Assembly: GCA_029256565.1 (NCBI GenBank)
Contig: JAQSXQ010000079.1
Span: forward strand, 1-7,227
Source: Mycobacterium sp.
GTDB taxonomy: Bacteria; Actinomycetota; Actinomycetes; Mycobacteriales; Mycobacteriaceae
Length of the DNA stretch: 7,227 nt
Reading direction: 5' to 3'
Positions 1-5,110 of this stretch are shown in pieces (the stretch's first letter is position 1; the number at the start of each line of letters is the position of its first letter). A program made the position numbers and the translations under genes. Under the pieces are notes generated by a model. The model saw only the letters and a program-made list of their open reading frames with translations. It made no database searches and was not told where the DNA came from.

Positions 1-10
1 GCACCGATGA
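1..10 (+). CDS. 3' end of the upstream gene, probably pptH (metallophosphoesterase); only the last codons are present
   Basis: Only a TGA at 8-10 is visible, overlapping the pptT ATG at 7-9 as ATGA. In M. tuberculosis the gene before pptT is Rv2795c/pptH, a calcineurin-like phosphoesterase reported to remove phosphopantetheine from carrier proteins, so it opposes PptT. The identity is inferred only from conserved gene order and the tight overlap. The two or three codons inside the window say nothing about the product. Confidence 0.35.
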
Positions 11-672
11 GCGCAACCCTGCTGTCCGGGGTCCTGACCCCGCGCGTCGTCGCCGCCGAGCTGTACGCCGATCCCGACGACATCGCTCCGCTGCCGGAGG
101 AGGAGCCGCTCATCGCGCGGTCGGTCGCCAAGCGCCGCAACGAGTTCGTGACCGTGCGGTACTGCGCCCGGCAGGCGCTCGGTGAACTGGGCGTCGGCCC
201 GGTCCCGATCCTCAAGGGAGACAGGGGCGAACCGTGCTGGCCCGAGGGCGTGGTGGGCAGCCTGACGCACTGCGAGGGCTTCCGCGGGGCCGTCGTCGGG
301 TGGTCGTCGGACGTCCGGTCGGTCGGCATCGACGCCGAGCCGCACGACGTGTTGCCCAAGGGGGTGCTCGACGCGATCAGCCTGCCCGAGGAGCGTGCTC
401 AGCTGGGGGCGCTGCCCGGCGACCTGCACTGGGATCGAATCCTGTTCTGCGCGAAGGAGGCCACGTACAAGACGTGGTTCCCGCTGACGCACCGGTGGCT
501 GGGGTTCGAGGACGCGCGCATCTCGTTCGAGGTCGACGGCTCCGGTACCGCGGGAACGTTCGTGTCGCGGGTCCTGATCGATCCCGCCGCGGAGCACGGA
601 CCACCGCTGGAGGTGCTGCGCGGTCGGTGGTCGGTGCGCGACGGGCTGGCGCTGACGGCAATCGTCCTGTGA
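7..672 (+). CDS. pptT: 4'-phosphopantetheinyl transferase PptT (Sfp-type, type II)
   Basis: PptT transfers 4'-phosphopantetheine from coenzyme A to a conserved serine of acyl and peptidyl carrier proteins. In mycobacteria it activates the type I polyketide synthases and the NRPSs needed for mycolic acids, complex lipids and mycobactin. It acts in the cytoplasm. The 221 residues match the family length (227 in M. tuberculosis). Visible landmarks are KRRNEF at 42-47, the CoA-contacting KGDRGEP at 70-76, SLTHC at 85-89, the Mg-binding GIDAEPHD at 107-114 (D109 and E111), and KEATYK at 150-155 (E151 is the third metal ligand). The ATG overlaps the preceding stop as ATGA, which supports this start and suggests translational coupling. 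The stop overlaps the truB GTG, so the three genes form one operon. Identification is secure. Confidence 0.97.
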   Translation: MSATLLSGVLTPRVVAAELYADPDDIAPLPEEEPLIARSVAKRRNEFVTVRYCARQALGELGVGPVPILKGDRGEPCWPEGVVGSLTHCEGFRGAVVGWSSDVRSVGIDAEPHDVLPKGVLDAISLPEERAQLGALPGDLHWDRILFCAKEATYKTWFPLTHRWLGFEDARISFEVDGSGTAGTFVSRVLIDPAAEHGPPLEVLRGRWSVRDGLALTAIVL

Positions 673-1577
673 GCGGGTCGGCGGGCAGGAGCGCACCTCC
701 GGCCCCTGGCATCGTGGTCGTGGACAAATCGGCAGGCATGACCAGTCACGACGTCGTCGGGCGGTGCAGGCGGCTGTTCGGCACGCGCAAGGTGGGTCAC
801 GCCGGAACGCTGGACCCGATGGCCACCGGCGTGCTGGTGGTGGGCATCGAGCGGGCGACGAAGATCCTGGGGTTGCTGACGGCGACGGACAAGTCGTACG
901 CGGCCACCATCCGGCTCGGGCAGTCGACGTCGACCGAGGACGCCGAAGGCGAACTGCTGCAGACGATTTCGGCCGGACACCTGACCGACGACGCGATCCA
1001 GGCGGCGGTGGCCCCGCTGCGCGGCGAGATCGACCAGGTGCCGTCGGCGGTCAGCGCGATCAAGGTGGGTGGTGAACGCGCCTACAAGCTGGCGCGCGAG
1101 GGGCGGTCGGTGGAACTCGCGGCGCGCCGGGTCCGGATCGACCGGTTCGACGTGCTGGCGGTGCGGCGCGACGGTGAGGTGGTCGACGTCGACGTCGAGG
1201 TCGACTGCTCGTCGGGCACCTACATCCGGGCGCTGGCGCGCGACGTCGGCGAAACGCTGCGCGTCGGCGGTCACCTCACTGCATTGCGCAGAACCCGGGT
1301 CGGCGGGTTCGGGCTCGACCGCGCGCGGACGCTCGACGAACTCGCCGACGCGCCGCGGCTGAGCCTGTCGCTGGACGAGGCGTGCCTGCAGTCGTTCCCG
1401 CGCCGCGAACTCCTCGCCGAGGAGGCGGAGTCGGCGCGGCACGGACGGGCGCTGACGGCCGCAGGGATCGATGGGATCTACGCCGCGACCGCACCCGACG
1501 GCGACGTCGTCGCCCTACTGACCGACGAGGGCGCCCGCACGAAGTCGGTGGTCGTCGTCCGGCCCGCGACGCTGTAG
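669..1577 (+). CDS. truB: tRNA pseudouridine(55) synthase TruB
   Basis: TruB converts U55 in the T-loop of tRNAs to pseudouridine. With the GTG at 669 the protein has 302 residues, close to the 298 of the M. tuberculosis protein. A much longer reading frame is open upstream, but that part lies inside pptT and reads as low-complexity arginine-rich sequence. The conserved protein begins at PGIVVVDKSAGMTSHD (13-28). The catalytic motif GHAGTLDPMATGVL at 43-56 carries the nucleophile D49. KSYAATIRLGQSTSTEDAEG begins at 75, with Y77 as the stacking tyrosine. CSSGTYIRAL carries the conserved R187. The last 70 or so residues form the actinobacterial C-terminal RNA-binding region. The start overlaps the pptT stop in GTGA (669-672), so translation is probably coupled. 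Residues 2-13 (SGSAGRSAPPAP) are a short disordered extension, and the exact start is a little less certain than the gene. Confidence 0.95.
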   Translation: MSGSAGRSAPPAPGIVVVDKSAGMTSHDVVGRCRRLFGTRKVGHAGTLDPMATGVLVVGIERATKILGLLTATDKSYAATIRLGQSTSTEDAEGELLQTISAGHLTDDAIQAAVAPLRGEIDQVPSAVSAIKVGGERAYKLAREGRSVELAARRVRIDRFDVLAVRRDGEVVDVDVEVDCSSGTYIRALARDVGETLRVGGHLTALRRTRVGGFGLDRARTLDELADAPRLSLSLDEACLQSFPRRELLAEEAESARHGRALTAAGIDGIYAATAPDGDVVALLTDEGARTKSVVVVRPATL

Positions 1578-1594
1578 GTCGCCAGGCCGATCGG

Positions 1595-2029
1595 TCAGGA
1601 CGCGTAGAGCTCTTCGAACTTCTTGATCGAGCGTTCGATGTCGCCCTTGACGGCGCGCGACGCGGCCATGCCCACGGGGCCGAACAGCGGCGCACCGCCG
1701 AGGTCGATCTTCACGCTGAACGAACACCCCTCCTTCGCCGGCGACACCTGCAGGCTCAGCTTGTACCTGGTGCCGCCGACCCCGTCGCCGGTGATCTCGA
1801 GCAGTCGCGGCGGATCGACCTTCTGGATGGTCCAGGTGACGCGGTTGCGGAAGCCCTTGGCGCCGGCGACGCCGACCACCTTGGTGCCGACCTCGAGTTC
1901 CTCGGGGAGATCGGAGCGCCACCCCTGGTGCATGCTCAGCCAGTCACCCATCCCGGACAGATCGGACGCGTGGGTCCAGGCTTCCTCGGGGGACAGCGCC
2001 AACTTGCGGGACAGCTCGAGTTTCGCCAT
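1595..2029 (-). CDS. SRPBCC (START/Bet v1-like) family protein, unknown ligand
   Basis: This is a 144-residue, single-domain protein of the polyketide-cyclase-2/SRPBCC type. It opens with an amphipathic first strand (MAKLELSRKLALSPEEAW) and a D-x-x-G-M-G-D-W segment at 23-30. Alternating strands follow (for example RNRVTWTIQKVDPPRLLEI at 61-79 and KLSLQVS at 90-96). It ends in a long C-terminal helix rich in charged residues (about 121-142). Proteins of this fold have a deep hydrophobic cavity for lipids, sterols or aromatic compounds. No enzyme active site can be read from the sequence. I chose the ATG at 2029 because homologous sequence starts there and a -10 box sits 7 bases upstream. The 61 in-frame residues before it have no domain character and run into the divergent tetR gene. 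It converges on truB with 17 bases between stops. The partner tetR gene suggests induction by a small molecule (inference). Confidence 0.85.
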   Translation of the reverse strand: MAKLELSRKLALSPEEAWTHASDLSGMGDWLSMHQGWRSDLPEELEVGTKVVGVAGAKGFRNRVTWTIQKVDPPRLLEITGDGVGGTRYKLSLQVSPAKEGCSFSVKIDLGGAPLFGPVGMAASRAVKGDIERSIKKFEELYAS

Positions 2030-2036
2030 TCGCAGG

Positions 2037-2042
2037 ATGGTA
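2037..2042 (-). promoter_or_regulatory. Candidate -10 box for the SRPBCC gene, leaderless start
   Basis: On the - strand the hexamer TACCAT fits the mycobacterial TANNNT -10 pattern. It lies exactly 7 bases before the A of the ATG at 2029, so the transcript would start at the start codon. There is no Shine-Dalgarno sequence in front of this ATG, which agrees with a leaderless mRNA. No convincing -35 element is visible. Confidence 0.4.
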
Positions 2043-2058
2043 ATCGGCGGGCCCCCAC

Positions 2059-2080
2059 TTACCTGCCGCTTGGGCGGTAA
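2059..2080. promoter_or_regulatory. Candidate TetR operator between the divergent genes
   Basis: Outer arms TTACC (2059-2063) and GGTAA (2076-2080) are exact inverted repeats. Inner arms GCC (2065-2067) and GGC (2073-2075) extend them, with one unpaired T at 2064. The palindrome overlaps the candidate tetR -10 box and lies at about -30 to -51 of the SRPBCC promoter. A bound TetR dimer could therefore repress both genes. The sequence shows the symmetry. The binding protein is inferred from position. Confidence 0.45.
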
Positions 2081-2083
2081 CCT
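2078..2083 (+). promoter_or_regulatory. Candidate -10 box for tetR
   Basis: TAACCT fits TANNNT and predicts transcription starting at about A2091, giving a 27-base leader that contains the tetR ribosome binding site. The first three bases are the end of the palindrome at 2059-2080, consistent with autorepression. No good -35 element is visible. Confidence 0.4.
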
Positions 2084-2117
2084 GGCGGGCACATACCCGC
2101 AGCGGGGGAGGTGAGTC

Positions 2118-2774
2118 ATGGTCAGCACACGCGACCGGGCCGACACTCCCGTCGCACGGCGCACCCAGGCGCAGCGCAGCGCGGCGATGCGGCAGCGCCT
2201 GCTGGACGCCACCGTCGAGTGTCTGGTGACCTACGGCTACGCAGGCACCACCACCCATCGCGTCGCCGAGCTGGCCGGAGTGACCCGCGGTGCGCAGATC
2301 CACCACTTCCGGGCCAAGGAAGACCTCGTGATCGCGGCGATCGAGCACCTGGCGGAGCAGCGCGCCAGGGCGGTGGTCCGCGAGTTGAGCCGTCTCCACG
2401 AGAGTCCCGACCCCGCGGCCACGGTCCTCGAGTTCCTGTGGGAGGCCCATCAGGGCCCGTTCTTCGTTGCGACGCTTGAACTTTGGATAGCCGGCCGCAC
2501 CGATCCGGTGCTGGCCGGGCACGTCCAGCGGGTCGAACCGGTCGTCAACGGTGCGATGTTCGCCGCGATCGACTCGCTGCTGCCGGATCGTTCGGACGAC
2601 AAGGAACTTCGCTACGTCCTCTACACGGCGATGGACGCACTGCGCGGCATCCTCGTCGCGGGGTTCGTCGACGACGACCCCGGTCGCGCGCGTCGGCGCT
2701 GGAACCGGGCCTGTTCGAAGCTGAACAAGGATCTCCGGGAGGCCCTGGCGCAGGAAGGGATGCCGTCACCCTGA
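2118..2774 (+). CDS. TetR/AcrR family transcriptional regulator
   Basis: This is a 218-residue one-component regulator. The N-terminal TetR DNA-binding domain covers about 21-68: a first helix MRQRLLDATVECLVTYGYAG, then the helix-turn-helix TTTHRVAELAGVTRGAQIHHF (44-64) with the usual HHF-x-x-K-x-x-L ending. Residues 75-210 are a mostly helical ligand-binding and dimer domain that is not conserved enough to name a ligand. A strong ribosome binding site GGAGG at 2107-2111, 6 bases before the ATG, fixes the start. It is divergent from the SRPBCC gene across 88 bases, so the usual TetR logic applies: it probably represses itself and that neighbour and releases DNA on binding a hydrophobic molecule (inference). 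The C-terminus is basic (RARRRWNRACSKLNKDLREAL). Family assignment is secure; the regulon and ligand are unknown. Confidence 0.9.
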   Translation: MVSTRDRADTPVARRTQAQRSAAMRQRLLDATVECLVTYGYAGTTTHRVAELAGVTRGAQIHHFRAKEDLVIAAIEHLAEQRARAVVRELSRLHESPDPAATVLEFLWEAHQGPFFVATLELWIAGRTDPVLAGHVQRVEPVVNGAMFAAIDSLLPDRSDDKELRYVLYTAMDALRGILVAGFVDDDPGRARRRWNRACSKLNKDLREALAQEGMPSP

Positions 2775-2802
2775 CGGATCCGCAAATTCTTTGCCTATCC
2801 GT
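2774..2802 (+). terminator. Hairpin directly after tetR, possible terminator
   Basis: CGGAT (2775-2779) pairs with ATCCG (2797-2801), and GCAAA (2782-2786) pairs with TTTGC (2790-2794) around a TTC loop. A 2x2 internal loop separates the two stems, and A2774-T2802 adds one more pair. It begins at the last base of the tetR stop codon. There is no U-tract after it, only TTGCTTGG, so it would be a tail-less terminator or a 3'-end-stabilising hairpin. Confidence 0.4.
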
Positions 2803-2830
2803 TGCTTGGATACCAGTCTGAATGTATGTT
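2802..2830 (+). promoter_or_regulatory. Weak candidate promoter in the tetR-mntR spacer
   Basis: TTGCTT (2802-2807) and TATGTT (2825-2830, preceded by TG) are 17 bases apart, a standard sigma-70/SigA arrangement. Transcription would begin near 2838 and run through the inverted repeat at 2849-2909 towards the 3' end of mntR, antisense to it. No protein-coding frame follows. The match could be chance in this comparatively AT-rich stretch. Confidence 0.25.
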
Positions 2831-2848
2831 TTGACGCAGCGGTACAGC

Positions 2849-2909
2849 GCCGAGTGCACGCTTGCCGAAAGCGTTTAGCGGCGAGGGGTCGGCAAGCGTG
2901 CACCTCGGC
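2849..2909. repeat. Large interrupted inverted repeat between convergent tetR and mntR
   Basis: The 15-base arm GTGCACGCTTGCCGA (2854-2868) is matched perfectly by its reverse complement at 2889-2903. Allowing one bulged C (2904), GCCGA (2849-2853) pairs with TCGGC (2905-2909), giving 20 bp of stem around a 20-base loop. Because tetR and mntR converge here, RNA from either strand would fold into this stem, so it could end both transcripts. It could also be a dispersed mycobacterial intergenic repeat or a mobile miniature element. No target-site duplication or transposase is seen. Apart from this repeat, the hairpin at 2774-2802 and the weak promoter, the 171-base spacer 2775-2945 holds nothing I can identify. 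Confidence 0.7.
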
Positions 2910-2945
2910 CGGGGTGGGTCGAGGCCGATCGCGCTGCCGCGTCCG

Positions 2946-3647
2946 TCAGCCGACCACCCAGATCGCCTCGGCGGCGGGGTTCCCGAGGTCGACGGTGGTC
3001 GACGGGACGTCGGAGCCGGTCGGCGACTCGATCGCGACCGAGATCATGCCCGCGAAGTCCCGCCTGGCCACGACCTTGAGCCGGGAGTCCAGGCTGATGC
3101 CGACGCTGTCGAAGTAGCGCAGCATCTCCGGGTCCGCGTCGGAGATGCGTGCGACGGTTCCTGCGTCGCCGTCGATGCACACCGAGAGCTGGCGAGCCGG
3201 CGGCGTCGGGACCCTGCCGTCGGCGGCCGGAATGGGATCGCCGTGCGGATCGCGGGTCGGGTAACCGAGCTTGGCGTCGATGCGATCGAGCATGCGGTCG
3301 GACACGGCGTGCTCGAGCACCTCGGCCTCGTCGTGTACCTCGTCCCAGCCGTAGCCCAGTTCGTTGACCAGGAAGGTCTCCATGAGCCGGTGCCTGCGCA
3401 CCATGGCCAGCGCGGCGTGGCGACCGGCGTCGGTGAGCGTCACGGCGCCGTACTTCTCGTGGTCGACGAGGCCCTGATCGGCCAGCTTGCGGATGGACTC
3501 GGACGCGGTGCTGGCCGACACCCCGATGCGTTCGGCCAGCATCTTGGTGCTGACCTTCTCGTGCGACCACTCCTGCGCCGTCCAGATGACTTTCAGGTAG
3601 TCCTGAGCCACCGACGACAGGTCGCGGGGGTTACCTTCGGGGCTCAC
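2946..3647 (-). CDS. mntR: DtxR-family manganese-responsive regulator MntR (formerly SirR)
   Basis: This metal-dependent repressor has 233 residues (228 in M. tuberculosis Rv2788). In order it has an N-terminal winged helix (about 11-72, recognition region GVSASTASESIRKLADQGLV), a metal-binding and dimerisation domain (about 73-145), and a C-terminal SH3-like/FeoA domain (about 150-233). The metal ligands look manganese-type. D16 replaces the methionine of DtxR/IdeR (M10), and E109 replaces their cysteine (C102). E112 and H113 complete that site. H86, E90 and H105 match the DtxR ancillary site. The GTG at 3647 starts the conserved sequence, has no Shine-Dalgarno sequence, and sits just downstream of a TAAACT box, so the mRNA is probably leaderless. 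It diverges from ribF. When loaded with Mn it should repress Mn importers such as mntH elsewhere in the genome (family knowledge). Confidence 0.93.
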   Translation of the reverse strand: MSPEGNPRDLSSVAQDYLKVIWTAQEWSHEKVSTKMLAERIGVSASTASESIRKLADQGLVDHEKYGAVTLTDAGRHAALAMVRRHRLMETFLVNELGYGWDEVHDEAEVLEHAVSDRMLDRIDAKLGYPTRDPHGDPIPAADGRVPTPPARQLSVCIDGDAGTVARISDADPEMLRYFDSVGISLDSRLKVVARRDFAGMISVAIESPTGSDVPSTTVDLGNPAAEAIWVVG

Positions 3648-3655
3648 ACCGGAGA

Positions 3656-3661
3656 AGTTTA
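3656..3661 (-). promoter_or_regulatory. Candidate -10 box of mntR, leaderless
   Basis: TAAACT on the - strand fits TANNNT and ends 8 bases before the GTG start. Transcription would begin at the start codon or one base before it. No ribosome binding site precedes the GTG, in line with a leaderless transcript. The box lies at the edge of the palindrome at 3657-3679. Confidence 0.5.
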
Positions 3662-3679
3662 GGCAATCATCGCCTCAAC
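3657..3679. promoter_or_regulatory. Candidate MntR operator (DtxR-family-like palindrome) on the mntR promoter
   Basis: A 23-bp near-palindrome is centred on 3668. The left arm GTTTAGGC (3657-3664) and right arm GCCTCAAC (3672-3679) are symmetric except at one base, and 9 of the 11 arm positions match overall. The TTAGGC/GCCT half-sites resemble DtxR-family boxes such as the iron box TTAGGTTAGCCTAACCTAA. It covers the mntR -10 box, so binding would block mntR transcription. Recognition by MntR itself is inferred. Confidence 0.5.
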
Positions 3680-3715
3680 CGGGGATCCAGCGACCCCGCC
3701 GGAGCGTCCGCGCCG

Positions 3716-3721
3716 TAGGCT
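3716..3721 (+). promoter_or_regulatory. Candidate -10 box of ribF, leaderless
   Basis: TAGGCT fits TANNNT and ends 6 bases before the ribF GTG at 3728, so transcription would start at or one base after the start codon's G. No Shine-Dalgarno sequence is present. The palindrome at 3657-3679 ends 36 bases upstream and does not overlap this promoter core. No -35 element is evident. Confidence 0.45.
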
Positions 3722-3727
3722 GACGGT

Positions 3728-4708
3728 GTGCAGCGCTGGCGGGGGCAGGACGAGATCCCCACGGACTGGGGAAGATGCGTCGTCACCATCGGCGTGTTCG
3801 ATGGTGTGCACCGCGGACACGCCGAGTTGATCAATCACGCGGTCAAGGCCGGACGCTCCCGTGGCATCCCCACGGTCCTGATGACGTTCGACCCGCACCC
3901 CATGGAGGTCGTGTTCCCGGGTAGCCATCCCGCGCAGCTGACGACGCTGACGCGGCGTGCCGAACTCGTCGAGGAACTCGGCATCGACGTCTTCCTCGTC
4001 ATGCCCTTCACCACCGACTTCATGAAGCTCACGCCCGAGCGCTACATCCACGAACTGCTCGTCGAACGGTTGCACGTCGTCGAGGTCGTGGTGGGGGAGA
4101 ACTTCACGTTCGGCAAGAAGGCTGCGGGCAACGTCGCCATGCTCCGCAAGGCGGGCGAACGGTTCGGCTTCGCGGTGGAGAGCATGGACCTGGTCTCCGA
4201 GGCCAGGGAACGCGACGAGACGGTCACGTTCTCCTCCACCTACATCCGGTCGTGCGTCGACGCGGGCGACATGGGCGCCGCGACCGAGGCGCTGGGCCGG
4301 CCGCACCGGGTCGAGGGCGTGGTGGTGCGCGGGGACGGGCGCGGCCGGGTACTGGGCTTCCCGACCGCGAACGTGGCCCCACCGATGTACTCCGCGATCC
4401 CCGCCGACGGCGTGTACGCCGCCTGGTTCACGCTGCTGGGGCACGGCCCCGGGGTGGGGACGGTGATCCCCGGCGAGCGCTATCAGGCGGCGGTGTCGGT
4501 GGGCACCAACCCGACGTTCTCGGGCCGCACGCGCACGGTGGAGGCCTTCGTCCTCGACACCGAGGCCGACCTCTACGGCCAGCACGTGGCCGTCGACTTC
4601 GTCGCACGGGTGCGCGGTCAGGAGAAGTTCGACTCGGTGAAGGAACTGATCACGGCGATGGAGGGCGACACCGAACGCGCCCGCTCGATCCTGCGCGAGA
4701 CCTTCTGA
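3728..4708 (+). CDS. ribF: Bifunctional riboflavin kinase / FAD synthetase RibF
   Basis: RibF phosphorylates riboflavin to FMN and then adenylates FMN to FAD, both in the cytoplasm. It has 326 residues (331 in M. tuberculosis). The N-terminal FMN adenylyltransferase domain (about 1-185) shows the nucleotidyltransferase motif GVFDGVHRGH (22-31), FDPHP (54-58), VVGENFTFGKKAAGN (121-135) and the closing SSTYIR (169-174). The C-terminal riboflavin kinase domain (about 186-326) shows GRGRVLGFPTAN (204-215, with the ATP/Mg-binding PTAN), DGVYAAW (227-233), GTNPTF (259-264) and VEAFVLD (271-277). The GTG start agrees with the conserved MQRWRG beginning and with a -10 box 6 bases upstream. It is divergent from mntR and followed at 127 bases by rpsO. 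The ribF-rpsO-pnp neighbourhood is conserved in actinobacteria. All key motifs are intact. Confidence 0.97.
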   Translation: MQRWRGQDEIPTDWGRCVVTIGVFDGVHRGHAELINHAVKAGRSRGIPTVLMTFDPHPMEVVFPGSHPAQLTTLTRRAELVEELGIDVFLVMPFTTDFMKLTPERYIHELLVERLHVVEVVVGENFTFGKKAAGNVAMLRKAGERFGFAVESMDLVSEARERDETVTFSSTYIRSCVDAGDMGAATEALGRPHRVEGVVVRGDGRGRVLGFPTANVAPPMYSAIPADGVYAAWFTLLGHGPGVGTVIPGERYQAAVSVGTNPTFSGRTRTVEAFVLDTEADLYGQHVAVDFVARVRGQEKFDSVKELITAMEGDTERARSILRETF

Positions 4709-4747
4709 CCGCTGAGCAGCGATTCGTCGCCTGCGCCTGCGCTGAGC

Positions 4748-4753
4748 TAGACT
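4748..4753 (+). promoter_or_regulatory. Candidate -10 box of rpsO
   Basis: TAGACT fits TANNNT and predicts a start near G4761, giving a leader of about 75 bases before the rpsO ATG. The octamer CGCTGAGC occurs just upstream (4740-4747) and again 30 bases earlier (4710-4717). A -35 element is not clear. Confidence 0.4.
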
Positions 4754-4764
4754 TCCCGGCGACC

Positions 4765-4794
4765 CAGCGCGCGCTGCAGTTCGCGGCGGCCGCG
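4765..4794 (+). promoter_or_regulatory. rpsO leader with GC-rich self-complementary elements
   Basis: The predicted rpsO leader contains the perfect 12-bp palindrome CAGCGCGCGCTG (4765-4776) and a 5-bp hairpin, CGCGG-CGG-CCGCG (4782-4794). S15 represses its own mRNA in several bacteria by binding a structured leader, though the structures differ between lineages. That this leader does so is inference; GC-rich DNA makes short palindromes common. Confidence 0.3.
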
Positions 4795-4835
4795 CTCACG
4801 TAGTTACTCGCGGACTGAAACAGATGGAGTTCATC

Positions 4836-5105
4836 ATGTCCTTGACTGCTGAGCAGAAGAAGGAAATCCTCGGCCAGTACGGCCTGCACGAGACCGACAC
4901 CGGTTCGCCGGAAGCTCAGGTCGCCATGCTCACCAAGCGGATCTCCGACCTCACCGAGCACCTCAAGATGCACAAGCACGACCACCACTCGCGTCGCGGC
5001 CTGCTGCTGCTCGTCGGCCGTCGCCGTCGTCTGCTCAAGTACGTCGCCGCCGTCGACGTCGCCCGCTACCGCTCGCTGATCGAGCGCCTGGGCCTGCGTC
5101 GCTGA
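4836..5105 (+). CDS. rpsO: 30S ribosomal protein S15
   Basis: S15 is a primary 16S rRNA-binding protein of the small-subunit platform and contributes to a bridge with the 50S subunit. The start at 4836 gives 89 residues, the usual length. An in-frame ATG at 4824 would add MEFI, but GGAG at 4826-4829 lies inside that stretch, 6 bases before the 4836 ATG, and conserved sequence begins at MSLTAEQKKEIL. The signature HETDTGSPEAQVAMLT (18-33), the rRNA-binding HKHDHHSRRGLLLLVGRRRRLLKY (about 45-68) and the ending YRSLIERLGLRR are all present. The lppU GTG follows the stop after 5 bases, so the two are probably cotranscribed. Confidence 0.97.
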   Translation: MSLTAEQKKEILGQYGLHETDTGSPEAQVAMLTKRISDLTEHLKMHKHDHHSRRGLLLLVGRRRRLLKYVAAVDVARYRSLIERLGLRR

Positions 5106-5110
5106 CGCAC

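Noticed and set aside
234..668. Upstream extension of truB to an ATG at 234
   Set aside because: The extra 145 residues lie in another frame of pptT, are arginine/alanine low complexity, and have no counterpart in TruB. The GTG at 669 fits the family length and overlaps the pptT stop.
1585..1596. Short palindrome (CCGATCGG core) between truB and the SRPBCC gene as a bidirectional terminator
   Set aside because: The stem is short, with no loop of usable size, and the whole gap is 17 bases. Such octamers are frequent in this composition.
2030..2212. 61-residue N-terminal extension of the SRPBCC protein
   Set aside because: The extension would cross the divergent promoter region and enter the tetR coding sequence. 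The SRPBCC fold begins at the ATG at 2029, which has a -10 box at the right distance.
2862..3662. Open frame of 266 codons on the + strand opposite mntR
   Set aside because: It shadows a well conserved DtxR-family gene, has no recognisable domain, and has no promoter or ribosome binding site of its own.
3659..4585. Open frame of 308 codons on the - strand opposite ribF
   Set aside because: It has the composition of an antisense shadow (many H, R, D, E and V), and ribF on the other strand is unmistakable.
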